Shown: positions 31,564 through 42,555, numbered from the stretch's first letter. The stretch: DNA of 64,000 nucleotides from Antilocapra americana (GCA_007570785.1 ML660201.1:38300912-38364911); one strand, 5' to 3'. Program-made: numbers and translations. The notes: generated by a model not told the origin, from the sequence alone.

Positions 31564-33908
31564 GTAACAGAGTAATTAATCAGTAAGAATGCACTGATTA
31601 TAGCAAACACCCTCTGCCAACTACACAAGAGAAGACTCTACACATGGACATCACTAGATGGTTGACACCGAAATCAGACTGATTATATTCTTTGCAGCCA
31701 AAGATGGAGAAACACTATACAGTCAGCAAAAACAAGAACAGTAGCTGACTGTGGCTCAGATCATGAACTTTTTATTGCCAAATTCAGAATTAAATTGAGG
31801 AAAGTGGAGAAAACAACTAGACCATTCAGGTATGATCTAAACCAAACCCCTTATGACTATATAGTAGAAGTAAGAAATAGATTTAAAGGACTAGATTTGA
31901 TAGAGTGCCTGATGAACTATGGATGGAGTTCCATGACACTGTATAGGAGACAGGGATTAAGACTATCCCCATGGAAAAGAAATGCAAAAAAGCAAAATGG
32001 CTGTCTGAGGAGGCCTTAAAAATACCTGTGAAAAGAAGAGAAGTGAAAAGCAAAGGAGAAAAGGAAAGATATACCCATTTGAATGCAGATTTCCAAAGAA
32101 CATAAAGGAGAGATAAGAAAGCCTTCCTCAGTGATCAATGCAAAGAAATAGAGGAAAACAACAGAATGGGAAAGACTAGAGAGCTCTTCAGGAAAATGAG
32201 AGATACCAAGGGAACATTTCATGCAAAGATGGGCTTAATAAAGGACATAAATGGTAGGGACCTAACAGAAGCAGAAGATATTAAGAAGAGGTGGCAAGAA
32301 TACACAGAAGAACTGTACAAAAAAGATCTTCACGACCCAGTTAATCATGACGGTGTGATCACTCACCTAGAGCCAGACATCCTGGAATGTGAAGTCAAGT
32401 GGGCCTTAGAAAGCATCATGGCGAACAAAGCTAGTGGAGGTGATAGAATTCCAGTTGAGCTATTTCAAATCCTGAAAGAGGATGCTGTAAAAGTGCTGCA
32501 CTCAATATGCCAGCAAATATGGAAAACTCAGCAGTGGCCACAGGACTGGAAAAGGTCAGTTTTCATTCCAATCTCAAAGAGAGGCAATGCCAAAGAATGC
32601 TTGAACTACTGCACAACTGCACTCATCTCACATGCTAGTAAAGTAATGCTCAAAATTCTCCAAGCCAGGCTTCAGCAATACATGAACCGTGAACTTCCAG
32701 ACGTTTAAGCTGTTTTTAGAAAAGGCAGAGGAATCAGAGATCAAATTGCCAACATATGATAGATCATCGAAAAAGTGAGAGAGTTCCAGAAAAACATCTA
32801 TTTCTGCTTTATTAACTATGCCAAAGTCTTTGACTGTGTGGATCACAATAAACTGAAAAATTCTTCAAGAGATGGGAATACCAGACCACCTGATCTGCCT
32901 CCTGAGAAACCTGTATGCAGGTCAAGAAACAACAGTTTGAACTGGACAAGGAACAACAGGCTGGTTCCAAATAGGAAAAGGAGTACATCAAGGCTGTATA
33001 TTGTCACCCTGCTTATTTAACTTACATGCAGAGTACATCATGAGAAATGCTGGGCTGGAAGAAGCACAAGCTGTAACCAAGATCACAGGGAGAAATATCA
33101 ATAACCTGTGATATGCAGATGACACCACCCTCATGGCAGAAAGTGAAGAAGAACTAAAGAGCCTCTTGATGAAAGTGAAAGAAGAGAGTGAAAAAGTTGG
33201 CTTAAAGCTCAACATTCAGAAAACTAAGATCATGGCATATGGTCCCATCACTTCATGGCAGGTAGATGGGAAAACAGTGGAAACAGTGTCAGACTTTATT
33301 TTTTTGGGCTCCAAAATCACTACAGATGGTGACTGCAGCCATGAAATTAAAAGGTGCTTACTCCTTGGAAAGAAAGTTATGACCTACCTAGACAGCGTAT
33401 TAAAAAGCAGAGACATTACTTTGCCAACAAAGGTCCATCTAGTCAGGCTATGGTTTTTCCACTAGTCGTGTATGGATGTGAGAGTTGGACTATCAAGAAA
33501 GCTGAGCTCTGAAGCAATGATGCTTTTGAACTGTGGTGTTGGAGAAGACTCTTGGACTATTGGAGAGTCCCTTGGACTGCAAGGAGATCAAATCAGTCCG
33601 TCCTAAAGGAGATCAGTCCTGGGTGTTCATTGGAAGGTCTGATGTTGAAGGTGAAACTCCAATACTTTGGCCACGTGATGTGAAGAGTGGACTCATTGGA
33701 AAAGACCCTGATGCTGGGAAAGATTGAGGGCAGGAGGAGAGGGGGATGATAGAAGATGAGATGGCTGGATGGCATCACTGACTCGATGGACATGGGTTTG
33801 GGTGGACTCAAGGAGTTGGTGATGGACAGGGAAGCCTGGTGTGCTGCGATTCATGGGGTCACAAAGAGTCGGATGCGACTGAGCGACTGAACTGAACTGA
33901 ACTGAAGA
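31564..33908 (+). mobile_element. BovB (RTE) LINE, 5'-truncated, about 2.3 kb
   Basis: The longest BovB copy in the window. It begins within the endonuclease-coding part (AGCAAACACCCTCTGCCAAC near 31600), runs through the RT-coding region and ends in the tail repeat GAACTGAACTGAACTGAAG. TATGTGA at 31557-31563 and 33909-33915 is a possible 7-bp target-site duplication. BovB is the autonomous partner whose machinery is thought to mobilise Bov-tA and BOV-A2 SINEs; this copy cannot, as its frame is broken. Confidence 0.95.
31795..33727 (+). pseudogene. BovB ORF2 remnant (endonuclease end and reverse transcriptase), inactivated
   Basis: The RT-coding region is cut into open pieces at 31795-32019, 32166-32708, 32775-33020, 33133-33465 and 33533-33727, in more than one frame. 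The piece at 32166-32708 holds the RT finger region (FIPISKRGNAKECLNY). The next holds motif A, reading FINYAKVFDCVDHNKL, where the Asp expected after FI is Asn (codon 32814-32816). A frameshift follows near 32850-32865. Motif C, YADD, is at 33112-33123, directly preceded by a TGA stop (33109-33111). Further stops precede the C-terminal part. It encodes no active enzyme. Confidence 0.9.
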
Positions 33909-33964
33909 TATGTGAACTTGCACCTTAAATTTGTGAGACAATTCATACCATTTATACATATAAA

Positions 33965-34180
33965 TGGCTTCCCAGGTGATGCTACTTTTGAAGAACCTGC
34001 CTGCCAATGCAGGAGACATAAGAGACACCAGTTGGATCCCTGCATTGGGAAGATCCCCTGGAGGAGGGCATGGCAACCCTCTCCAGTATTCTTGCTTGGA
34101 AAATCCCCAAGAAAGAGGAGACTGTTGGGCTATAGTTCATGGGGTTGCAAAGAGTTGGACATGACTGAAGTGACTTAGCA
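33965..34180 (+). mobile_element. Bov-tA SINE
   Basis: Head TGGCTTCCCAGGTGATGCTAC, CAGTTGGATCCCTGCATTGG, and BovA unit to GAGTTGGACATGACTGAAG. More diverged than average. Confidence 0.92.
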
Positions 34181-35595
34181 TGCACACATACACAGAAATC
34201 CAAAATTTCAAACATAATGTAAATGGGATCATGAACCCCAAGCTAAGAAAATAAGTTCAATACTCTATCCTTTCTGCTTCAGTTGCCACTGAAATAGGCA
34301 GAGCCATTCTGTGCTTAAATCCCCAAGACAATGGTATTTGGCTAAGTTAGTATTTTTAATTAGGCCATGCAAATCCCACTCCAGCCATTGCAAGGATTAG
34401 TTGTCCTTGGGTCAGGCTCTCAGTCTTGGGCTGGATCAACCATGATGGAGTGGGAGGGGCGGGAGAAGGGTGAAGCCAAGTCCTATGACTTCAAAGATGG
34501 TTCCCTGGGCTGCAGGTCTGGGAGTGGGGCAGTGTCCCATAGCAAGAGGTGTGAGCAAAGCAGGCACCGTGACTCTCATATCCGGTCCAGGAGGCTTGGA
34601 AATAACTGACGGAAACTGCCTTGCCAATGCGACACTGGAGTCGAGTAGGTGGTCAGTAAATGGTAGCTACAAGAGGGTGAAGGAGAATTATCATTACTCA
34701 GGACGTGAGTCAACTCCTAGACAATCACTTCCTTCCGGGGGACTTCTCACTGCTCTTTCTCTGGGTGATTCAACGGCACCAGTAAGTGTTGAGACCAGAC
34801 ATTAAATATACACAGGTTGACAGGCTTGTGTTATCTGGGCATTTGATGAAGATGCACAGTGAAAGAAATTAGAAGAGGGAAATTAAAAGCGCCTCTCAAG
34901 TCATTAAAATACACGTTAGGTTGAGGGTTTTGAAAAATCAATTTAATAAATACTTAAAGACTAAATAAAGATATTACACAGCAATCTGAATAGGAATTTT
35001 GTCTGAGTGATCATGATATTTGTTCCTTGCATCTTATAAATTTATGTAATTAAACTCATGTCACAGTTTGCTCTTGCATGGCACAACAGAAGTGCAGAAT
35101 TTTTACTCCATTGCTAGCTAATTAGCATGACGTGTGAGTCTATTTATTATTTTCATTTTTTAAAAAATTTTGTGCTCAAGCCCCCTTTCCTCTCTCAAAA
35201 CTTGATGTCTTATGTAATTATAAACAGTCTTCCCAACTCAGAACTTGAATATATTTGGCTCTATTCTCTTTTCACCCTAAATTAGTTTAGGTGTCATTAA
35301 CAATTTAAAAAGAGTTAACAAAAGAAGATGTGACCTGGATTCTAGAGACAGGGTGGAGAAAATCTGTTACATTTAGGACTCAATTAAGAGGAACATATAC
35401 TGCTTCCAGGATGAAAGAGAAGTCCAAGAATCTCTGGATTTTATTTTTATCTTCTTGCATTGGGAGCTTTCTTTTAGAGGAAATAAAGTCTTCTTCCAAG
35501 GATGACAAGACGTTCTAGAAAAAGCCCAATGATCATCTGTACTCAAACCTACCATGCATGCTACCTGAGAACTGGATTCCTCGCTAGTGATGTGT
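34181..35595. other. Repeat-poor, AT-rich stretch
   Basis: About 1.4 kb without a recognised repeat. 34810-35330 is AT-rich, with homeodomain-type TAATTA cores and a TGACGT half-site near 35115-35135. Confidence 0.5.
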
Positions 35596-35599
35596 AAGG

Positions 35600-35725
35600 A
35601 TTAAATGGATACATCCACCCATTCAATCACTTATCCTGCTAGTATTTCCTGTGTGCCTAGAACATCCAGGCATCCCTTAATGAAAGATAGTTTTTGGTTT
35701 CAAAGACCTCACTCTCAGGGAAGAG
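35600..35725 (-). repeat. L2 LINE 3' fragment
   Basis: CACCCATTCAATCACTTATCC, TTTCCTGTGTGCCTAGAAC and AGACCTCACTCTCAGGG in reverse L2 order. Confidence 0.5.
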
Positions 35726-35810
35726 AACATAGCAGAGAAGTTAAGAGCCCAGATTCTGGAATTAACGCCCTAGTTGGTGCTCATAAACATACGAAAACTG
35801 GGTGACTAAA
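35726..35810 (+). repeat. MIR SINE, 5' part
   Basis: GCAGAGAAGTTAAGAGCCCAG and ATTCTGGAATTAACGCCC match the tRNA-derived MIR start; the rest is cut off by the SINE that follows. Confidence 0.5.
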
Positions 35811-35992
35811 AGGGCTTCCCTCATAGCTCAGTTGGTAAAGAACCCACCTGCAATGCAGGAGACCCTGGTTTGATTCCTGGGTCAGGAAGATCCTTTGGCT
35901 ACCCACTCCAGTATTCTTGGGCTTCCCTTGTGGCTCAGCTGGTAAAGAATCCGCCTGCAGTGCAAGAGACCTGGGCTTGATCCCGGGGTTAG
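35811..35992 (+). mobile_element. Bov-tA-type SINE with two tandem tRNA-like heads
   Basis: The first head starts GGGCTTCCCTCATAGCTCAG (35813) and runs into a short BovA start (CTACCCACTCCAGTATTCTT). A second head then begins at 35929 (GGGCTTCCCTTGTGGCTCAG) with a good B box (GGGCTTGATCCCGG) and stops at about 35992 without a BovA unit. Both heads keep A-box-like TGGTAAAGAA text, so two degenerate Pol III promoters lie in series. Confidence 0.88.
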
Positions 35993-35994
35993 GA

Positions 35995-36110
35995 AAATAT
36001 GTGCTATGTACCATGCACCAATCATGTACCAGGCCCTGTGCTAAAGCTGGAGAAGGAAGCTACAGAGCAAACGGGTGTCACATGCTTAGCATAGTTCCTT
36101 ACAGATCTGG
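35995..36110 (-). repeat. L2 LINE 3' fragment
   Basis: CATGTACCAGGCCCTGTGCTAAAGC followed by TACAGAGCAAACGGG is the reverse L2 3' end. Confidence 0.5.
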
Positions 36111-37119
36111 GAAGAGAAAAGCAGGGTACAGACCTCTAAGACACCAAGTGACTGGGAACCCCTGGTGACCAGGAAGGAGTGCTTTGAACACCCCATAGCT
36201 CCCAATGATGGAGGTCGCTAGCATTTCTTCACTCCCTTGGTAAAAAGAAAAAGATTCCTTGTGCATCATTGCTCCCCTAATTCTGGAGTAACCCCAGAAA
36301 TTCTCTGATTTGAAACCCACCTTCATGTCATCAAAATAGTTTGAACAAAACCCAGAGAATGATCTTTCTCACTTAAGAAAATCAAAACAACCTGTATTTA
36401 TCTATCCTTTCAACCAGGGCTGAAATTATGTATTCAACGTGACATGTTTTGAGAGAATTTGTGCAGACCCAAGTTTAAAAAATACACTACTTCCCTGCTG
36501 TGTGGTGATCATTTCAGTACCTCCTTGGTGGTATCAAATTATGGCCTCACCACCACCCCCAGAGCTCTGATGAGAAGCCCTGGAGAGAAAGGCTTTTCTC
36601 CACGCAACCTGGCATGCAAAGAGGCTTCCTTCCAGACAAGAACGCATCTCTGTCCAAGGAGGAGGGGGCTCACACACATTTTCCTCTCCTCATAGTCGAG
36701 CTAGAGGGAAGATGGCTTAAATTGCTATGATTTGTGATCAGGAAATGAATATGTATTTTTATGGCAGTATTCATTATACAGAGAACAAGTTTTGCTTAAA
36801 GCAATCCCTGTATCACTTGATATGAATGTTATATTGTGTTTTGCAATGCACAACTTCTTGAAAAAAATTTTACAAAGAAATTAATACTGGGAACTTTTAA
36901 TATACGCTTCTAGCACTCACTGATGGAACCAGACTACTTCTGTCTTTCTCCCTGGAGCCAGTTTGACAGTGAGCTGACAAACTGGTGACAATGCTTTGAA
37001 AGAGAAGGCTTCTGTGCCCTATTCTATGTATACCTTAGTTAAAGCATGGAGCCTAAAATTGAATGAGGGGACTCATGGAAAGCAGCAGCAAGCTAAAGGC
37101 AGCAATTTTGTACCACAGT
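36111..37119. other. Single-copy DNA
   Basis: No recognised repeat, exon or RNA gene. Confidence 0.5.
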
Positions 37120-37365
37120 AATGGAATATCAGGGACTTCCCAGGTGGCACTAGTGATAAAGAACTCACCTGCCAATGCAGGAGATTAAGAGACATGGGTT
37201 TGATCCCTGGGTCAGGAAGATTCCCTGGAGGAGGGCATGGCAACTCACTCTAGTATTCTTGCCTGGAGAATCCCATGGACAGAGGAGCCTGGTGGCCTAC
37301 AGTACAAGGATTGCAAACAGTCATAGACGACTAAAATGACTTAGCATGCATGCACGCAATGGAAG
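37120..37365 (+). mobile_element. Bov-tA SINE with short target-site duplication
   Basis: Head GGGACTTCCCAGGTGGCACTAG starts at 37132; the BovA unit ends near 37345. AATGGAA occurs at 37120-37126 and again just after the element near 37359. Confidence 0.92.
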
Positions 37366-38097
37366 GACAATGACATTATCGTTAGAATGAATTTGTGAGA
37401 TGAATTAGATATTCCTGAAGTAGATGCAGATTAGAACATGGGAAAACTGGCAATATACTTCCCTAATCACAGCATTTGTCAGTCTCAGCTTCTGTCTCTT
37501 GCTGGAACTAGTTGTCCATACCACGGCTCAGGTAAACAATATCAGTCCCTGAGGGCTACTGCTTGGAGAGTGAAGAGGTAGCCACTGACCCAAGGTTGGC
37601 CCACCTATATCCTGGCCAGAGATTGTGAAGATGTCCTGGTACAAAGGAATCTTCCCATTAGCCAAAAGGTTGTCTCCTTTCTCAGTAGAAACTGGAAAAA
37701 TTCTTAGAGGTTTGGAGAGCCAGTGACGAGTGCAGGGGAGCAGCTGGTCCCATCAGCAGCAGGGGAGCAGACTGAAGACCCACTTTGTTTAAGTAACGAC
37801 GCTTCTTCACTCTCAGCCTTTTGGTCAGGCTCACTGCACCCTCACTCCAGAGGTGGACTTGACCTGGCCAGCAAGCGTCCCACATCCCTCTGGCCACACT
37901 GATTAGTTCCAAATGGGCATGTGACCCAAGTCTGAGGCTTTGGTTAAAACTATCGGGAAAAGAACTTCTCCTCCACTAAGGATAATGTAAGTCTGGAGTT
38001 TTTAGGGTTTCAGTGAGTGAAGGGAGTCTGTCTGAGCACTAAGCCGACACAGATGAAACACGGGGAGGCTGGTTCCGGTTAACATGATTTGAGATCC
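37366..38097. other. Single-copy DNA
   Basis: No recognised repeat, exon or RNA gene. Confidence 0.5.
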
Positions 38098-38313
38098 TAG
38101 TTATTTAGTTGCTAAGTCATGTCTGACTCTTTGCTACCCCATGGACCGTAGCTCGCCAGGCTCTTCTGTCTGTGGGATTTCCCAGGCAAGAATCCTGAAG
38201 TAGGTTCCCATTTCCTTCTCCAGACGATCTTCCTGACTTAGGGACTTAACTTGCATCTCCTGTGGCTCCAGCCTTGGCAGGTAGATTCATTACCACTGTG
38301 CCACCTGGGAAGG
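38098..38313 (-). mobile_element. Bov-tA SINE
   Basis: Reverse-oriented; the plus strand starts TTATTTAGTTGCTAAGTCATG and ends GTGCCACCTGGGAAG. The head is more diverged than usual (CTCCAGCCTTGGCAGG insertion-like text). Confidence 0.9.
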
Positions 38314-39239
38314 ATCTAACCAAATCCAAAGCATGTTGAGCTATGAACTTTAAACAAAAACTTCTGAACAAATGTAATTTTATAATAGTCTTAGGTTTAC
38401 AGATAAACTGTAAGGATTGTCCAGAGAATTCCTTTATATCTCAGTTTCTCCTGTCATCAACATCTCACAGCAGTATAATGCATTATGCTAATAAGCCAGT
38501 ATCAATACGTTATTAACGTTCTCTTCCAGAGTCCTATCCCAAATGCCATATTATGCTTAGGCACCATGTACCTTTAGGGTCTGCTAAACTGTGACTGTTT
38601 CTTAGACTTGCCTTGTTTACAGCCACCGTGACCGTTGTGAGAAGCACTGACCTGATATTTGGTAGAGGGTTGCATGGTTGGGATTTCTGATGTTTATCTT
38701 ATGGTTAGACTGGGACATATGGGTTTGGGGTAGAAAGATCACATGGTCCAGTGCTGCTTTCATCATATGCCGTCAAGGGTACATGCTATCAACTTATCTT
38801 TGTCTTCTTCTCATTGTTGAAGCTAATCTTAATCACCTCGCTTAAGTAGTTTAGATTTCTCCCCCCAAAATTATTCTTTTTTTCCCCCATTCTACACTGT
38901 ACTCTTTGGAAGAAAGTCATTTTGTATATTTCACACTTATTGCATGGGACACTATGCTCTACCTCTCCCGAATGCAGCATCTAAAAAACTTATTTGCAAT
39001 TATTCTTCATAAAACATTTTTCTATTCTTCCTCAGTTCAGTCAGTTCAGTACAGTTTAGTCACTCAGTCATGTCCACCTCTTTGAGACCCCAGGGAATGC
39101 AGCACACCAGGCTTCCCTGTCCATCACCAACTCCCACAGTTCACTCACACTCACATCCATTGAGTCGGTGATGCCATCCAACCATCTCATCCTCTGTCGT
39201 CCCCTTCTTCTCCTGCCTTCAATCTTTCCAAGCATCAGG

Positions 39240-39411
39240 TCACATCCTGGGCCATAAATCTAGCCTTGGTAAATTCAAAAATATTGAAATCATCCCAAGC
39301 ATCTTTTCTGATCACAATGCAGTGAGATTAGATATCAATTACAGGAGAAAACCATTCAAAACCTCCAACATATGGAGGCTCAACAACACACTGCTGAATA
39401 ACCAACAAATC
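39240..39411 (+). mobile_element. L1 ORF2 endonuclease fragment inside BovB, flanked by an 8-bp direct repeat
   Basis: In frame from 39241: [12 protein letters not shown], then IFSDHNAVRLDINYRR and WRLNNTLLNNQQ. This is the C-terminal end of the L1 ORF2p endonuclease domain, including the SDH motif (catalytic Asp and His), about 57 codons without a stop. It has neither an L1 3' end nor a poly-A tail. GCATCAGG lies at 39232-39239 and 39412-39419; uninterrupted BovB has this octamer once. Orientation is opposite to its BovB host. Confidence 0.9.
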
Positions 39412-39418
39412 GCATCAG

Positions 39419-40271
39419 GGTCTTTTCAAATGAGTCAGTTCTTCGCCTCAGGTGGCCAAAGTATTGGAGTTTCAGTTTCAACATCAGTCCTTCCAACGAA
39501 TATTCAGGACTGATCTCCTTTAGGATGGACTGGTTGGATCTCCTTGCAGCCCAAGGGACTCTCAAGAGTCTTCTCCAACACCATAGTTTAAAAGCATCAA
39601 TTCTTTGGCGCTCAGCTTTCTTTATAGTCCAACTCTCACATCCATCTATGACTACTGGAGAAACTATAGCTTTGACTAGATGGACCTTTGTTGGCAAAGT
39701 AATGCCTCTGTTTTTTAACATGCAGTCTAGGTTGGTCATAGCTTTGCTTCCAAGGAGCAAGCATCTTTTAATTTCATGGCTGCAATCACCATCTGTAGTG
39801 ATTTTGGAGCCCAAAAAAATAAAGTCTGACACTATTTTCATTGCTTCCCCATCTATTTGCCATGAAGTGATGGGACTGGATGCCATGATCTTAGTTTTCT
39901 GAATGCTGAGTTTCAAGCCAACTTTTTCACTCTCTTCTTTCACTTTCATCAAGAGGCTCTTTAGTTCTTCCTCACTTTCTGCCATAAGGGTGGTGTCATC
40001 TGCATATCACAGGTTATTGATATTTCTCCAGGCAATCTTGATTCCAGCTTGTGCTTCTTCCAGCCCAGCATTTCACATGATGTACTCTGCATGTAAATTA
40101 AATAAGCAGGGTGACAATATAGAGACTTGGTGTACTCCTTTCCTTGTTTGGAACCAGTCTGTTGTTCCATGTCCAGTTCTAACTGTTGCTTCCTGACCTG
40201 CATACAGATTTCTCAAGAGGTACATCATCTGGTACTCCTATTTCTTTAAGAACTTTTCACAGTTTGTTGTG
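39419..40271 (-). pseudogene. BovB ORF2 remnant (RT motif C and C-terminal region), inactivated
   Basis: Minus-strand frame 39380-39985 starts MAESEEELKS just after motif C and runs 190 or so residues of BovB-like C-terminus (WRRLLRVPWAARRSNQ) before entering the L1 insert, the longest open BovB stretch here. Upstream, YADD at 39995-40006 is immediately preceded by a TGA stop at 40007-40009, so the RT is not translated through. Confidence 0.88.
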
Positions 40272-40640
40272 CCTAATTCATTTCTTTATTCAACTGCTTC
40301 TTTATGTTAGTAGGGACTAGTTTTATACTTTGGTTTTGAATTTAATACTTAAAAATTTTTTTTTGCAGATCAAATTGTTCTAGGTTTGATCATTGTGACT
40401 CTTTCAGTTGGCTCCTGTGTCTCTTTGATAAACCTTATCCTTGAACATGTGTGGGTTTGTGTGTCTTGTGTTTTGAGCACTTCCTTACTTTATGGCACCA
40501 TAAGATGTTCCAGGCTTATTATTGCACATTCTCTGCCTCAGTTCTAGAATCAGTCATTTCTCCAAGGAGCTCTGGTTCCTTTTATTAGAGCATGATATTA
40601 GAAATGAAAATCTGGGCACTGGGTGTAGCTATGGATTTTT

Positions 40641-41250
40641 TTAATTATGTGAGCCAATTCATCCAACCTCCGTTTTCTTCCCTTAAGTCTACTTTATTTG
40701 AATTTTCTGCCACTTGAGATTTAAAAATAAATTAATAGATATACAAAAGTATAAAATAGAGCTCAGCCATCTTCTCTCACTTTATTAACTTCAATAAATA
40801 ATAGTCCTCATCTAAATCCTCACTTTACACTCAGGCCATCCTCTCCTGATCATCTCAGTAGAGAAAGGACAGAGCCGGAGAGTCACACAAGCAGCGAGTT
40901 TGTTCTGCAGCTTCCCGAGCTCTCTCATGCACTCCTCTCTGCTTTTCAGTCTTTTATCTCATAAGCCTGTGTCCTACGTTTCACCTTCCCCTTACCTTCT
41001 TTCGGCTCTCTCAGTCCAAGCCCCTTATACCAGAGCTGGGGTGTAAATCTAGTCCATCGTGGCACAGATGCAAACACTGCATGGTTCTCACTCTCATTTA
41101 TAAGCTGGCAAGGCAGAGTGCCTGCCACACAGTACAATTCATGTCACCATGTTAACTTCCCTGAGTGAGGCCCTCATCCCTTAAAAGGTTATATTCCTGG
41201 TTTCTTAACAACTTAAATCCTTTTACTGGTGGGACTTTCACACCATCCTG
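40641..41250. other. Single-copy DNA
   Basis: AT-rich near 40700-40800; the ancient L1 may extend slightly into it. Otherwise nothing recognised. Confidence 0.45.
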
Positions 41251-41278
41251 TTTTTTTTTGTTTGTTTGTTTGTTTTTC
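41251..41278. repeat. T-run and (GTTT)n
   Basis: Nine T residues followed by about four GTTT units. Confidence 0.9.
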
Positions 41279-41329
41279 CATCAAACAAATTTGCAATTAC
41301 ATATTTACTTTTGTCTATTTGTTCTCTGC

Positions 41330-41480
41330 TTATACCCCTCTGTACTCTATGAACTCTACCAGAGAAGAGGAGGGGGTATGTTATTCTCCATTCTACTCCC
41401 AGTCCTACCCATAATGCTTGGCACATGACTGGCACCCATAAATTCTTATTGAATGCACATATGAATGAATGAAAGAATGA
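41330..41480 (+). repeat. L2 LINE 3' end with (GAAT)n tail
   Basis: ATAATGCTTGGCACATGACTGG, ATAAATTCTTATTGAATGC and the GAATGAATGAAAGAATGA tail are the L2 3' terminus. Confidence 0.75.
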
Positions 41481-41645
41481 TCAATCTTGGACCTGTGATC
41501 CCCTAACAATTTTAGGATCTGGAGATATGTCTTACCACAGAATATGACAGGGAGACATCAAGGGAACTCAGATAAGGGAGTCAATGATGCCATCTCAGGT
41601 ACCAGAGACAGTCAAAAGAACTGTTAGGGACGAAGCACTGAGTGA

Positions 41646-41768
41646 GGGGATGGTGACCTACTCCAGTATTTCTGCCTGGAGAATTTCAAGGACAGAGGAG
41701 CCTGGTAGGCTACACAGGCAATGGGGTCACAAGAGTTGGATATGACTGAGCAACTAACACTTCCACCT
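41646..41768 (+). mobile_element. BovA monomer (5'-truncated Bov-tA)
   Basis: GTGACCTACTCCAGTATTTCTGCC to GAGTTGGATATGACTGAGC. The tRNA-like head is absent. Confidence 0.88.
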
Positions 41769-42555
41769 TTGAGCAGGGGCTTGGAGACAATGAGGGTTCA
41801 CCAGGTAGACAAAGGAGCAGGGCTGGGAGCTCTGGGAAGGGCACTCCAGGCAGACTGTTAGACTGAAGCAAAGACAGAGAGGTGGCATAGAGTTTGCATC
41901 AGGATGACAGGCTTGGGAGTAGCCCCAGGGTGAAGGCAGAGGTGCAGGGCCTGGGGACGGCGAAGGTGAACCACGGGGGAGTACAGAGCATGGAAGTCAG
42001 TGTTCTGATCCGGGTTTCAGAACTTTATTTTGGCAGGCGTAGGAAGGGTGGAAGAATGGAGGTGGGAGACCTGCCTGGGGCAGTGGTGCTGGGCCCAGTG
42101 GGTGTGGAAAAGTGAGCAGGTGGGCTGAGAGTCAGGGGTGAGTCTACGCGTTCCTGAGTTGTAGCTCCTCAACGCAAGCAGGCCCACACAAGGGCAGCCC
42201 TTAAAGCTCTCTCTGCACACCTCATCCAACTCCATGTTCGGTGATTTTCTGCTGAGAGCTTGATTTCAACCATGGTGGGAGTGGCTATACCATGGAAATT
42301 GGGAAGGACTGAGGCTTTTTGTTTCCTGGAAAGCCAGCACACTATTGTTAGAAAATCAGTTGGCGATTCCAGGGAAAAGAAAAAAAAAAAAAAGCATATA
42401 TTTGTGGCCTGCAGTCTTTGCTTTCCTTTTGGGTCATTTCCTAAGTGTGTCTGCAGTGGTGGGGAATTTTGAGTAAGTTGACTGCACAAGAGATGTTTGG
42501 GCCTCATCATCATGAGAAGGAAAAAATAAGGTCTATCGTCCTAGGAAATAGGACA
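41769..42555. other. Single-copy DNA
   Basis: 41800-41990 is purine-rich and faintly L2-like (GGGCACTCCAGGCAGACTG), too weak to call. An A-run lies near 42378-42393. Confidence 0.45.

Larger units (their letters stand above)
39031..40271 (-). mobile_element. BovB LINE, 5'-truncated, carrying an internal L1 fragment
   Basis: Reverse-oriented BovB from the tail repeat (TTCAGTCAGTTCAG at 39035) through the 3' end and back into ORF2 near ACTTTTCACAGTTTGTTGTG. About 1.07 kb is BovB and 172 bp (39240-39411) is L1. It interrupts the ancient L1. The target-site duplication is not clear. Confidence 0.93.
38365..40640 (-). mobile_element. Ancient L1 (L1M-type) 3' UTR split by BovB
   Basis: The left piece (38365-39030: CTTAGGTTTACAGATAAACTG, CAACATCTCACAGCAG, GTAGTTTAGATTTCTCC) and right piece (40272-40640: TTTTATACTTTGGTTTTGAA, CTTTCAGTTGGCTCCTGTGTC, TTGAGCACTTCCTTACTTTATGG, TTCTCCAAGGAGCTCTGG) are consecutive reverse 3' UTR blocks. 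The intervening 1.24 kb is a later BovB insertion. Confidence 0.82.
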
